Positions 26,673 to 35,300 of a stretch of 64,000 bases of DNA are shown one piece after another. The stretch covers positions 32,875 to 96,874 of the forward strand of contig WRFR01000003.1 of assembly GCA_009778715.1 (NCBI GenBank), in the 5' to 3' direction. Position 1 is the stretch's first letter. Every line of letters begins with the position of its first letter. This DNA is from Coriobacteriia bacterium. GTDB lineage: Bacteria; Actinomycetota; Coriobacteriia; WRKU01; WQUG01. Both the position numbers and the translations under genes were made by a program. Below the pieces are notes generated by a model. That model ran no database searches, was not told the origin of the DNA, and saw only the letters and a list, made by a program, of their open reading frames with translations.

Positions 26673-26924
26673 TTAGCGCAATACATTCATGCGGCCTTTC
26701 TGCTTCAGGTAGCTGACCAGCTTGCGCTCGTTGATGAGCAGCTTCTTGGAGCCGATGCGCATGCACACATCCGGCGGCAACTGCCCCGCCCACTTATAGG
26801 CGGTGGTGCGCCCGATGCCGAAGTGCTCCTGAAGCTCGGCTATCGTGATCCACGCGCATGGCGCGTCGCTGGGGCGCTGCGCCGTCTGGCTTTCGGGAGC
26901 GGTCTGTTGGGTGGTTATGGTCAC
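26673..26924 (-). CDS. Excisionase-like helix-turn-helix DNA-binding protein
   Basis: An 83-residue protein. After a disordered Gln/Ala/Pro-rich N-terminus, the MerR/AlpA-type winged HTH reads WITIAELQEHFGIGRTTAYKWAGQL (about 24-48), then MRIGSKKLLINERKLVSYLKQKGR. This matches excisionase-family proteins that direct excision by tyrosine integrases and often control mobilization genes. It is separated from the RHH/relaxase pair by about 280 bases holding the palindromes, and is divergent from the zinc-finger gene. Confidence 0.75.
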   Translation of the reverse strand: MTITTQQTAPESQTAQRPSDAPCAWITIAELQEHFGIGRTTAYKWAGQLPPDVCMRIGSKKLLINERKLVSYLKQKGRMNVLR

Positions 26925-26984
26925 TCGTGTCTCCTGTCTTCTCGTTGTTTCTGCGATTGACTGGTATCAGGTTCTCATGTTCAG

Positions 26985-27016
26985 ATATACTGGTACAGGC
27001 ATTATTTACAGTATAT
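26985..27016. promoter_or_regulatory. Inverted repeat in the divergent promoter region (candidate operator)
   Basis: Perfect 8-base arms ATATACTG (26985-26992) and CAGTATAT (27009-27016) separated by 16 bases, in the gap between the excisionase-like gene and the plus-strand zinc-finger gene. The right arm overlaps TATATT, a possible -10 for the latter. Probably bound by one of the two divergently encoded DNA-binding proteins. Confidence 0.45.
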
Positions 27017-27053
27017 TATGTAATTCTTTTCACGGCGGTTTCAGGAGGTTTTA

Positions 27054-28265
27054 ATGCGTTATATGTTTGATCCGAGGACAGGGCGAGTGCGCGGCGCCTT
27101 TGAAGTGAACTATGACTTCGAGGGTGAAGAACTTGAGGATGGCAACTTCGAGACCGATCTTCTGGCATTCAGGTATGCTAAGGAGCAGGATCGCCGGGGG
27201 CCTGTCGCCGACCGCACGCAGCTCTACATCGACTTCGCCAACATCGCGTGGCCGCCTTCGCTGCCCCTGCTGGAAGAGAGCTACACCGTCTTTGATAAGC
27301 GCATTGCTTTCCAGCTTCCTCAGCCGGATGAAACTACCTGCGATGAGAATCGCCTCTGTGAGTTCGCCGAAGCTTACGGCCCTCTCTTCGGCGTCTTCGA
27401 CGAGGGGGTCGGACATATCACCCCGGAGAAAATCCTGGAGCCAGAGAGCTGCTGGTATGATGCTGCCAAAACGCTGAGCCTAGCCGTCCGTATCCAGGCT
27501 TACCTCGCCGGACGCGCCAAAGCCAGCGACCTCGACGACGCGATTCACTTCATCTTACACTCCGGATCCGGCGATAAGGACTTCTACTGGGAGTGCGCCA
27601 GCTTCTATCCCAGCGATCTTGATCGTCCATACTGGGACATGCTTGAACTGTCCGAAGAAGAACAGGGGCGGCTGTTCCTGCCCGCAAGCGAGGCGGCTTG
27701 GCCTGGCCTGACGTTTCTGACTCGCTTCGACCCCCGTGGCCCTGGCAAGTGGAATCACTCAACCCTGGGCGTCTCCGCAATCCCTGATAAGCTGACCGGG
27801 CGCACCGTCCCCTATGCCTACACCACGTTCAGCTACCTGGCGAGCAAACCAGAGACCGAGAACCTCGCCCGCGTCCTTGCCGGCCACCTCCTGCGCGGAC
27901 TCGTGTTGCTGCACACTCACCGCGTCCACCACGACCTGCTCGACGGCTTCTTTGGCGTGGTCTACAACAATCTACTTGAACGCCTCTGGATGGACTTCGC
28001 CGCCGATGCCGCTCTCGGCAAGCTGGGCGTCTGCGCCCAGTGCGGCAAGGTCTTCGAGGCCCTCTCAGAGCGCCGCGACGTTAAGCGCTACTGCTCAGTC
28101 ACCTGCCAAGCCAACGCCAAGTCCACCCGCCAATACCGCCGCCGCAAAATCCGCCAGCTGGCAGAGGAGCTGGGCAGGAAGCCAACCCTGGAGGAGGTGC
28201 AGAACGCCGGTTGGAATTTCGTAGCCACCGAAGAGCTGATCGATGCGGCACTGGAGAAATCGTAA
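27054..28265 (+). CDS. CGNR-like zinc-finger protein, unknown function
   Basis: A 403-residue protein preceded by AGGAGG. Residues 1-320 match nothing I can name; they are acidic, with hydrophobic cores such as RIQAYLAGRAKASDLDDAIHFIL and LARVLAGHLLRGLVLLHTHRV. Near residues 327-351 is a treble-clef-like finger, CAQCGKVFEALSERRDVKRY then CSVTCQANAK, followed by a basic helix (STRQYRRRKIRQL). That C-terminus resembles CGNR zinc fingers of ABATE-type putative stress regulators. Higher GC than the TIR and AbiE genes around it. Possibly a transcription regulator of the element. Confidence 0.6.
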   Translation: MRYMFDPRTGRVRGAFEVNYDFEGEELEDGNFETDLLAFRYAKEQDRRGPVADRTQLYIDFANIAWPPSLPLLEESYTVFDKRIAFQLPQPDETTCDENRLCEFAEAYGPLFGVFDEGVGHITPEKILEPESCWYDAAKTLSLAVRIQAYLAGRAKASDLDDAIHFILHSGSGDKDFYWECASFYPSDLDRPYWDMLELSEEEQGRLFLPASEAAWPGLTFLTRFDPRGPGKWNHSTLGVSAIPDKLTGRTVPYAYTTFSYLASKPETENLARVLAGHLLRGLVLLHTHRVHHDLLDGFFGVVYNNLLERLWMDFAADAALGKLGVCAQCGKVFEALSERRDVKRYCSVTCQANAKSTRQYRRRKIRQLAEELGRKPTLEEVQNAGWNFVATEELIDAALEKS

Positions 28266-28382
28266 GATTTACACCGACATCTTCACCGACATTTACACCG
28301 TCACCTCATGCCAGGACCTCACATATTGCCCTAAGCAGCCACCCTGAGCTATTCGGAAACCCCGAACAGGTGCTTTCGCTCG

Positions 28383-28418
28383 TGTCAAAAGGTTGACATA
28401 AGTGTTAACCTTTTGACA
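28383..28418. other. Near-perfect 16-bp palindrome between convergent genes
   Basis: TGTCAAAAGGTTGACA (28383-28398), TAAG, TGTTAACCTTTTGACA (28403-28418), with one G-T mismatch. It lies seven bases past the DUF3024 stop. No T-run follows on either strand, so a terminator is only weakly supported. The outer TGTCAAAAG/CTTTTGACA half-sites are the same as in the AbiEi operators at 30130-30220, so a protein-binding site is an alternative. The remaining bases from 28266 to 28382 show nothing recognisable. Confidence 0.5.
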
Positions 28419-28424
28419 TCCCAA

Positions 28425-28769
28425 CTAACCGAAAAAGCAGCAGAACTGGTCTTCTTTCACAACCTGCACCAAGTCTTCTAGACACGGTGTTGTCTCAGCA
28501 AGATCGTAACTATGCCACTTCAAATCTGCTCGCATCCAGTAAAGCTCCCATTCGTCGCGAGATCGAGTGTACCTGAACCGCGCAACACCAAGGTGAGTCC
28601 AGTCGCCCACACCTTTCCAGGGAGGACGGTTCTCCCATATGGTGACCGCATGGCCATCAACCTCATAAGTAAAAGTCAACTGATCGGAAAGCTCCGGCGG
28701 AGAAATCGACTCACAATATCCTCCAACCGTTTTCTTGATTTGTGCCAATTCGAGTTCACTGAATGCCAT
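28425..28769 (-). CDS. DUF3024 family protein, third gene of the AbiE operon
   Basis: A 114-residue protein with the DUF3024 pattern: MAFSELELAQIKKTVGGYCE, PPELSDQLTFTYEVDGHAVTI, FRYTRSRDEWELYWMRADLKWHSY, and the C-terminal CLEDLVQVVKEDQFCCFFG. Its ATG is three bases after the abiEii stop, so it is almost certainly co-transcribed with the toxin-antitoxin pair. Family members occur on mobile elements and in defence neighbourhoods, but I know of no established function. Higher-level role here, for instance as a third TA component, is inference. Confidence 0.75.
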   Translation of the reverse strand: MAFSELELAQIKKTVGGYCESISPPELSDQLTFTYEVDGHAVTIWENRPPWKGVGDWTHLGVARFRYTRSRDEWELYWMRADLKWHSYDLAETTPCLEDLVQVVKEDQFCCFFG

Positions 28770-28772
28770 GAC

Positions 28773-29603
28773 CTATTCCGCCTTATCAATCGTAGCGATA
28801 AACTCATTAACCCACATCACAGCTTCGTCTACAGTGCTAAGTACTTCCAATCCATCAGCTTGCTCATTGTAAAGGGACTCCCACCCTTCACTCTTTACAA
28901 CAACAGGAGGCCACGTTTGCTTCCTCCGCAAGTCGAAGAGTCGCTGGCAGGTGTCTTTCACCAGCCTATAATCAATAGTTTCTCTTTTGGCTATCAGCTG
29001 CAGGTCAACCAGATCATGAGCACGCTCGCTACCTTCATCACTCAACCCATGGAGCTTCTGGGCTATCTGGTGATGAATTGGCATGAGCGCCACCGGTTCA
29101 GGCGCGGGAAAACCAAGCTGCTCAAAGATAGCAACGATTTCTGGCGAGATCGAATACTCGGGATCGTCTGTATCGCCAACCTCATCATGACCAACTTCAA
29201 GCTGCACCGTTAACCAAGGCGTGCCGTTATAGGCCATCTTAATATCAAAGGGCTGCATGATGTACTCAGCAGGAACGTTCATTGGCTTTGGCGGCTGCAA
29301 GCGAACAACTCTGCCAGTAAACCCATTCCAGCCTTCTGCCAAAGCTGTGTCAAGTTCCTGGATAAACACCTCCAGATCTTCCGCTCTTACTGCATCAAGA
29401 TCACGAGTGAACCGCGTTGCGCTGTCTCCATATCGGAATTTAAGCGAAGTACCTCCCTTAATGGCCCCCTTGGGCAGAAGCTGTCCGACTACGGTATTCG
29501 CGATTGTCTTTCTCGCGCGCGAAAATGGTTCGCCTCTGCCGAACAATCGTGCAATGGCTTCATCAAGATTGCGTCTGCTATTTGGTGGTGTTTTTTCTGG
29601 CAC
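28773..29603 (-). CDS. abiEii: AbiEii-family nucleotidyltransferase toxin
   Basis: A 276-residue minimal nucleotidyltransferase (DUF1814 group). The active-site region reads LPKGAIKGGTSLKFRYGDSA then RFTRDLDAVRAEDLE, fitting the GG-x-[LF]K and D-x-D-type motifs. The mid-section DIKMAYNGTPWLTVQLEVGHDE and PVALMPIHHQIAQKLHGLSDEGSERAHDLVDL is typical of AbiEii. It is the growth-arresting toxin of type IV TA/abortive-infection systems, with nucleotidyl transfer to tRNA 3' ends shown for relatives. It starts at a GTG with AAGGAG seven bases upstream, overlapping the end of abiEi by 26 bases. Confidence 0.85.
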   Translation of the reverse strand: MPEKTPPNSRRNLDEAIARLFGRGEPFSRARKTIANTVVGQLLPKGAIKGGTSLKFRYGDSATRFTRDLDAVRAEDLEVFIQELDTALAEGWNGFTGRVVRLQPPKPMNVPAEYIMQPFDIKMAYNGTPWLTVQLEVGHDEVGDTDDPEYSISPEIVAIFEQLGFPAPEPVALMPIHHQIAQKLHGLSDEGSERAHDLVDLQLIAKRETIDYRLVKDTCQRLFDLRRKQTWPPVVVKSEGWESLYNEQADGLEVLSTVDEAVMWVNEFIATIDKAE

Positions 29604-30129
29604 CTTTGATCTCCTTTGTTAGTTCCTTTGCTTCCTTCTCAGACACTAGGCCTTGTATTCGCGCATCTTCAATAGCTGGAAGTAGCCGCTCGGTCATCAC
29701 CGTCGTTTGGCTAGTTCTGAAAGCATCCGCAACGCTTTGCGATGGAACGCCAGAGTAACGAGTCACTTCAGTACCAGCTTTTGCTGGCACCACTGCGATA
29801 TAAGATGGCAACTTCTTTCTGAGCCTTGCCGGAGTTGCAATCTTTACTTTTCTGGGATTCACTAAGGCAAGGTCAAACATCGCCAGAACCGATTCCCCGT
29901 AGATATAGGCATCGCTTCCGACTAAGGCTGCCGCCTCGGCGTATCTATCAAGCTCCGTTGGCACATAATGTGTAAGTCGATATACCCCGTGTCCGGCACG
30001 AATTAGTTTTCCGCGTCTGGCTATCTTCACTAAGTCGGCATTAGGCACACCCAGAGCACGCGCCTCAGTAGCAGTAATAAGACCGTTGTTGTCAACAGCT
30101 TGTTCATATATGCGATCATAGTACGTCAT
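29578..30129 (-). CDS. abiEi: AbiEi-family antitoxin/autorepressor
   Basis: A 183-residue protein from the ATG at 30129. The N-terminal winged helix is YDRIYEQAVDNNGLITATEARALGVPNADLVKIARRG, then KLIRAGHGVYRLTHY, followed by the AbiEi C-terminal domain (AEAAALVGSDAYIYGESVLAMFDLALVNPRKV). It neutralises AbiEii and represses its own promoter. I prefer this ATG because two palindromic operators begin right behind it (30130-30220). The reading frame stays open for 42 more codons, but these would merely translate the operator repeats. No Shine-Dalgarno is present, suggesting a leaderless mRNA. Confidence 0.82.
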   Translation of the reverse strand: MTYYDRIYEQAVDNNGLITATEARALGVPNADLVKIARRGKLIRAGHGVYRLTHYVPTELDRYAEAAALVGSDAYIYGESVLAMFDLALVNPRKVKIATPARLRKKLPSYIAVVPAKAGTEVTRYSGVPSQSVADAFRTSQTTVMTERLLPAIEDARIQGLVSEKEAKELTKEIKGARKNTTK

Positions 30130-30163
30130 GTCAAAAGTATGCCATTTATGGCATACTTTTGTC
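30130..30163. promoter_or_regulatory. AbiE operator 1 with embedded promoter
   Basis: The palindrome GTCAAAAGTATGCCAT with ATGGCATACTTTTGTC is almost perfect over 34 bases and abuts the abiEi start codon. On the minus strand a TTGACA -35 box runs into this palindrome, and CATACT, 18 bases later, lies inside it as the -10. Transcription would start at about the A of the ATG. Bound repressor would therefore block the promoter. Confidence 0.75.
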
Positions 30164-30186
30164 AACTCCGCGATGAAGGCATACCT

Positions 30187-30220
30187 GTCAAAACTATACC
30201 GTTTATGGCATACTTTTGAC
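30187..30220. promoter_or_regulatory. AbiE operator 2
   Basis: A second copy of the palindrome with the same right arm (ATGGCATACTTTTGAC) and a diverged left arm (GTCAAAACTATACCGT). It is centred 57 bases upstream of operator 1. Paired inverted repeats with cooperative binding are established for AbiEi promoters; the assignment here rests on that and on position. Confidence 0.7.
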
Positions 30221-30241
30221 ACTGCACACATCTGTATCTGG

Positions 30242-31576
30242 CTACTTGCCGTCATCCTTTCTAAATATCACACCACCGATAGTGTCAGCGGCGTCGCGGT
30301 CGTTAGCGGCTATGGCGTGGGCATAAATGTCCATCGTCAGGCTGGCGGTAGAGTGGCCGAGGCGGTGCTGGACGGTCTTGATGTCGGCGCCGTTACCGAT
30401 GAGAAGAGTGGCTTGGGTATGGCGCAGCTCGTGAAAGTTGTAGCCGTGGTAGCCGCTGCGTTTGACGTGGCGTGTGCCACTGGGGTCGGTGTAGATCTCC
30501 TCATGCTCGAAGTAGCCAAGACCGATGTCGGCGAAGAAGTCGCGGCGCCAGCGGGAGAAGTTGTTGGGATCGCTGATAGCTCCCAGCTCGTTGGTGGCGA
30601 GCGGGGTTGCTGGTGTTTGCTCCAGGCCCATCGCCTCCAGCTCTTCGCGCTGCTTTTGCTTCCAGCGGCTGAGGAACTCGACTGTTTCGTCATCGATACC
30701 GATCCAGCGGTGAGAGTTCTCGCTCTTGGGCTCACGGAAAGTCATGTCGTTGGCAAGCTGCTGGGCGATGTAGATGCGCTTGTTGTCCAGATCAACATGC
30801 TTCCAGGTAAGCCCCAGCGCTTCCCCGCGCCGGATACCCGTTGCCAGTCCCAGCCACATGGCCACCACTCTGCCAGACTGCTCTTCCTTGCGCAGTGCAT
30901 CGGCGAGTTTCATGGCGTCTTCGATCTGCAGGCTGCGGCGTTCCCTGGACTTTGGTCGGGAGAGCTGGATGAGGTCACAGGGATTGCGGACGATGATTTC
31001 TTCGAGCACCGCCTGTTTGAGGACCTGCCGGAGCTTGGCGTGTATCTTGTGGAGCTGACTGCGAGATACGTTACTGTCAGCGCGCAGTTTGGCGTAAGTC
31101 TCGTTGAGCATCCCGGTGGTGAGCTTGTCGATGCCCACCTCACCGAACAGCTCTTCGATCTTGCGCGTCTCGATCTCATCGCGCTCGATGGTCAGGGGGG
31201 AGAGAGAGGCAAGGTCGCGGCGCTGATCCTGGAACTGCCTCGCGTAGCCACCTACGGTAAGCTTGCGCCCATAGTGCATGGTCGCGTTCTCCAGCTCTTC
31301 CTTGTAGAGCGTCATCTGGCGACGAGCTTCCGCCTTGTTGCCATACACCGTGCGCATCGGTGCCTTGAGGTAACGCCCCGTCCGAGCATCCTTGCCCATG
31401 CGAGGTCGGATGCGATAGACCTGACCACGCTGGACTTCGACAATCTCGCCCTCGCCGTGGCTGGCGCGTATAGCGCTTGTCTTTTTCGGCTGAGTAGTTT
31501 TGCTTGCTGAGCTCTTGTCATTCTTGGCTACCAAGACTGCCGCTCCTGTCGTGTGATCGATTGTGTTTACTGGCAT
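30242..31576 (-). CDS. int: Tyrosine site-specific recombinase/integrase
   Basis: A 444-residue phage-type integrase. The N-terminal arm-binding part is followed by a SAM-like core-binding domain (VGGYARQFQDQRRDLASLSPLTIERDEIETRKIEELFG). The catalytic domain carries Arg in TGIRRGEALGLTWKHVD, HELRHTQATLLIGNGADIKT (H-x-x-R), LGHSTASLTMDIYAH (final His and Tyr nucleophile). It lies directly beside attR, transcribed inward, and should catalyse insertion into the tRNA-fMet 3' end. The start is uncertain (weak ribosome site). The 20 bases before the abiEi upstream region leave little room for a separate promoter of neighbouring genes. Confidence 0.92.
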   Translation of the reverse strand: MPVNTIDHTTGAAVLVAKNDKSSASKTTQPKKTSAIRASHGEGEIVEVQRGQVYRIRPRMGKDARTGRYLKAPMRTVYGNKAEARRQMTLYKEELENATMHYGRKLTVGGYARQFQDQRRDLASLSPLTIERDEIETRKIEELFGEVGIDKLTTGMLNETYAKLRADSNVSRSQLHKIHAKLRQVLKQAVLEEIIVRNPCDLIQLSRPKSRERRSLQIEDAMKLADALRKEEQSGRVVAMWLGLATGIRRGEALGLTWKHVDLDNKRIYIAQQLANDMTFREPKSENSHRWIGIDDETVEFLSRWKQKQREELEAMGLEQTPATPLATNELGAISDPNNFSRWRRDFFADIGLGYFEHEEIYTDPSGTRHVKRSGYHGYNFHELRHTQATLLIGNGADIKTVQHRLGHSTASLTMDIYAHAIAANDRDAADTIGGVIFRKDDGK

Positions 31577-31614
31577 ATCTTATGTACTTCAGGGGCATTA
31601 CAGCATACCATTCC

Positions 31615-31656
31615 AGGTGGGCAAACTCAAGCTTTAGGTGGGCAATAAGTGGGCAA
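31615..31656. repeat. Right-end TGGGCAA repeats (candidate integrase arm sites)
   Basis: Contains AGGTGGGCAAA at 31615-31625 and, at 31636-31656, the exact 21-base repeat also present at 17597-17617. All copies are in the same orientation. Located between int and attR. Confidence 0.6.
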
Positions 31657-31759
31657 CCGTTCTGACGTCAATAAACACCATGCGGCACTAACAAGCCTAT
31701 GACCTACACTTTTACGACATTTTCCGACACAATTAAAAATCAAACGACACGCTTAAACG

Positions 31760-31808
31760 CGGGCTCATAACCCGAAGGTCGTCGGTTCAAATCCGGCCCC
31801 CGCGACCA
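31760..31808. repeat. attR: right 49-bp direct repeat (3' part of tRNA-fMet)
   Basis: Exact copy of 17482-17530. It begins in the anticodon stem and lacks the D-arm and acceptor 5' strand, so it is a tRNA fragment, not a gene. Confidence 0.93.
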
Positions 31809-31819
31809 TATGAACGACG

Positions 31820-31870
31820 GTCGGTGTTCTGAACATTTTTATTGGAATGTCCAAAACACCGACTTTTTTT
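31820..31870 (+). terminator. Rho-independent terminator, probably the original one of tRNA-fMet
   Basis: GTCGGTGTT (31820-31828) pairs with AACACCGAC (31855-31863), followed by seven T. It lies 11 bases beyond attR, where the tRNA gene's own terminator would have been before the element inserted. Confidence 0.75.
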
Positions 31871-32013
31871 ATTTTCTCAAAACACCAGCTCAGGGCCTCT
31901 TTTCAATCGTCACCTCGCCACTTCAGGCAGTTAGAGCAAAATATAAAACAGAAATTTTGAGGAGCAAACCGCGGAAAGCGTCGCTTTTGAACAGGGGCGT
32001 CCAGTTTCAAGGA

Positions 32014-32250
32014 TCAGTTTCGCTCATAGAACTGCTGTTCAAAGGCCTGCGGCGTCTTATAGTTCAATGTCGTATGTGGACGTTCGTTGTTATAGAAGCT
32101 AACATATGCGTCAAGACGCTTCTTGAATTCTTCGACAGAATGGTAGTTCACTCGATACAGCTCTTCCTTTTTAGAGACGAGAAGAATGACTCCATGACAG
32201 CGTTGTGACAGGGCTTTCCTGACGGAGAAAAAGAGTGTTTCTGTTCATGT
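32014..32250 (-). pseudogene. IS3-family transposase (OrfB) C-terminal remnant
   Basis: The minus strand encodes, ending at the stop at 32014-32016, SPSGKPCHNAVMESFFSSLK, then KEELYRVNYHSVEEFKKRLD, then AYVSFYNNERPHTTLNYKTP and QAFEQQFYERN. This is the end of an IS3/IS150-type DDE transposase including the catalytic Glu region and the YNNERPHTTLNYKTP signature. Everything upstream is missing: the frame breaks beyond about 32250, so the catalytic Asp residues and OrfA are lost. Between the attR terminator and this remnant (31871-32013) I see nothing else. It shares no sequence with the element ends. Confidence 0.8.
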
Positions 32251-32304
32251 GTAACTTTCCTCTGTAAACACTCGTAATTCCTATTTCAAACAGTGTGTAT
32301 CAGA

Positions 32305-35300
32305 TCAGGTTATGCGCAAGCTGGGATGTTCACGACAAGCGCTGGGGACTCTCGTTCTCTTCTGCTCAATGAACAGCCAAAAGGCCAGGACGACCAACGC
32401 GACTCCTCCCGCAGTAGTGGCGATCACTCCCAACCCTCCGGAGAAAGGAAGCTTCTGTGTTTGGTAGTTGATAAGAATGAGATCGCCTTTATCGTCATGC
32501 GAGAATGCCATAGGTGAGCCGATGGTGGTAATGGCCACCGCGGGATCTGCTGCTGCCGCAATCGTGACCACCCACTGCCCAGCAGGCAGAGCATAGCCCG
32601 GCAAGGTCCTGGTCTCTTCGAGCAGATAGGTGTTGTCGGGCAGCGTCTTGAAAGAGACCAGGCCATCCGCGTTGCTGGCTACCGTGGTAGCTTCTGTGCT
32701 GTCCCAGTTCCCCTCCTCATCCTGCGGGGTCAGCCGGAAAACGACGCCTTCCAGAGCTGTCCCGTCGCGGTTTTGCTTGGTGAAGTTGAAGTCAGTACCC
32801 GGCAGATCGTAAATATAGATGATGGTCTCATCCCTGTTGACGCTGTCGATCAGGGGCGTGTCCGGATCGGGATATCCCAGAATCAGGGGGTTGGAAGAAT
32901 TGCCCACCCGATAGCCAATATAGCTGTACTTACCGATCTTTGCCGGAGGCTTGGAACCTTCCAGGTTGTTAACATAGAAGGAGTCTCCTCCCGCAATGTC
33001 GCTAAAGACGTTATCAGCCGCAAGCGTGACCGGAGTATCCTCAGCGTTGGCACAGTTGGTTTGGAACTTCTCGGTGACCGTATAAGCGGTCCCGAAGTAC
33101 AAGGTAATATCTGCCGGGGTGTCGACCACGCCCGGAGAGCCTGCAGTAATGGTAGTACCGCAATCCTTCGAATACTTTGAGACATAGGTATAGGGTTTCC
33201 CGGTAACCGGATCAATAAGGGTAGAGGTGAGAAGTTCGCTATCGTCAGTTCTCAAGGCGCTGTCCGCATCAAATGTGGGCATGACAAAGTAGGTTTCATC
33301 CGGATGCAGGATATGCGAAGGGTTTCCCTCCTCGACAAAGTGGACAGTCACGGCTTTTTGCGTGGTGAAGTAGAGCGTGACTTCCTTGTCTGCGGTCATC
33401 TGAGCCGCTGTGAAGGTCGGCGCACTCGGATTGGGATAGACGAGAGCTACGCCCGGGGAAAGCGCAGGGGCAGGCATCCCCTGATCAGCGACAGTCAAAT
33501 CGATGTTTTTGGCGTAATTATAATAGGTCCAGGAGTTGCTCCCATCACTGAAGGACGCAAAGTAACTGTTGAGCAAATAGTAATCCTGATGTAAGTTGAC
33601 GGCTGCTACCACGGGAGCCTTAATCTCCTGTCCGGACTCATTAACAAAATGGACAGTTACGGTCGGCGTCGTTTTGACGTAGTAGAGGACGACCGTCTCT
33701 GTGTGAGTCGTATCGAAGTCATCGCTGTGTGGTGGGAAGACCGCCGTAGACGGAGGTGCTGCGCCTGTGACGACGCCCGGGTCAACGCCAATCCTCTGAT
33801 ACCCATAGTAGCTGTAACCATTGAGCGTTGTTCGGGGTTGCTGAATGAGATAACTCTCCCCCTCAGCGACCATTGTATCCAGGTCATTATCAAGTTTGAT
33901 GCTGTTCGTATCACCATCGTAGATCACGTAGCGCTCGATAGCTCTCCAGTCTCTACTGAACTCATGGAAGGTGGGATTAGTGACCTCGTCGCCAACGTAG
34001 GCAACGTTTTTAAAGAGCGTACCTGCGGGCAAATCAGTGCTGATCTTATCAACGGTCACCTTGACGGACACCTCAGCCGGAAGCATCGATTCGGGGATTT
34101 TCCAGATAATAGTCTGTTCATTTACCTGCCAGGTGATCGTCTCAGTAGCAACGGTCGAACTTTCAGTCCCGGTGATCGAAGTCGGGATGATCGTCAGACC
34201 ATCGGGAATCGTATCGGTGATCGTGGTGTAACGAGACCCCGTTGACCCTTCCAGCGGGATCGGAGGATCCAGCACCACCGGAAGCGGGTCTTTGAGTACA
34301 GGCGTCCCTGGAGGAAGCGGCGCGATCAGGACAGGCGCTACCACAGGCACCGGCGCAGGTTGCGTACCAGAAGGAGTTCCCACAACGGTCACCGACGAAG
34401 GCGTCGGGGAAAGCGCCAGCATCCAGGCCTGATCGCTGACAGTTGCGACGCGAACATCCAGACCAGCAGTGGCGCTCGCAAACATGTTTGCAGGATTTAA
34501 GATCGTCGCGCTACTGAATACGCCGCTTTCAAGATGGAGCACAGTAAGACGAGGACAGTTCGCGAACATCGACGCTACCGTCGTCCCACCAGAAGCAGCC
34601 CCTATTTTGAACCACTCCAGATCCAGCGTAAAGGACGGCGCGGTGTAGGAATAATTATCGAACATGTTGCTCATATCCGTGACCTTCGAGGTATCGAAGC
34701 GGCTCAGATCCAGATCTGGAAGCGTCAGCGCGGCATGAGCGAAATAGGCAAACATACTATTCATATTCGTAACCTGGGAGGTGTTGAAGTGACTCAGATC
34801 CAGGTACGGCGCTGTTGTTGAGTTGTAAGAAAAACGATTGAACATGTTGCTCATGCTCGTAACTTTCGCGGTATCAAAATGACTCAAATCCAGGGCCGGC
34901 GCCGTTGTTGAACTGTAGACGAAGTACGAGAACATGCTGCTCATATTCGTAACACTCGCGGTGTTGAAGTGACTCAGATCCAGAACCGGCGGCGCCAACG
35001 ACCGATAGGAATAACTGTTAAACATGCTGCTCATGTTTGTGACCTGGGCGGTATCGAAGCGCGTCAGATCCAGGACCGGTGGCGTCAATGAATTGCTGCT
35101 GTAAGTGGTGAACATGTTGCTCATGTCCGTGACCTGAGAGGTATCGAAGTGGGTCAGGTCAAGCTCTGGCGGGGTCGTCGCGCCATAAGCATAGCTGGAA
35201 AACATATAGGTCATGTTTTGGACCTTTGAGGTGTCGAAGTTCGTAAGGATCAGGCTCGGTGGCGTCGCTGAACTGTAGCCGAGATTGGAAAACATGTAGC

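Larger units (their letters stand above)
17531..31808. mobile_element. Integrative mobilizable element carrying defence genes, inserted in tRNA-fMet
   Basis: About 14.3 kb between the 49-bp repeats. Gene order: RipA-like/TIR/TIR operon, type III mod and res, membrane protein plus DUF2513, relaxase plus RHH protein, excisionase-like HTH, zinc-finger protein, DUF3024/AbiEii/AbiEi, integrase next to attR. No type IV secretion, coupling-protein or phage structural gene is present, so transfer would need a helper element. Base composition is visibly lower in GC than the flanks over the TIR operon, mod, DUF2513 and AbiE genes. Near both ends lies an identical 21-base repeat (17597-17617, 31636-31656), probably integrase arm-binding sites. 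Confidence 0.9.

Noticed and set aside
30130..30255. A longer AbiEi with 42 extra N-terminal residues
   Set aside because: The added residues would be translated operator palindromes (KVCHK repeats), and the AbiEi winged helix begins at the later ATG.
30128..31510. A 460-codon plus-strand open frame
   Set aside because: It is antisense to the integrase, whose catalytic residues and codon pattern are clear; its translation shows no family and no ribosome site.
17531..31808. Prophage
   Set aside because: There are no capsid, portal, terminase, tail or lysis genes; the relaxase and RHH protein instead indicate a mobilizable element.
31760..31808. A second tRNA-Met gene
   Set aside because: Only the 3' 49 bases are present; the acceptor 5' strand and D-arm are missing.
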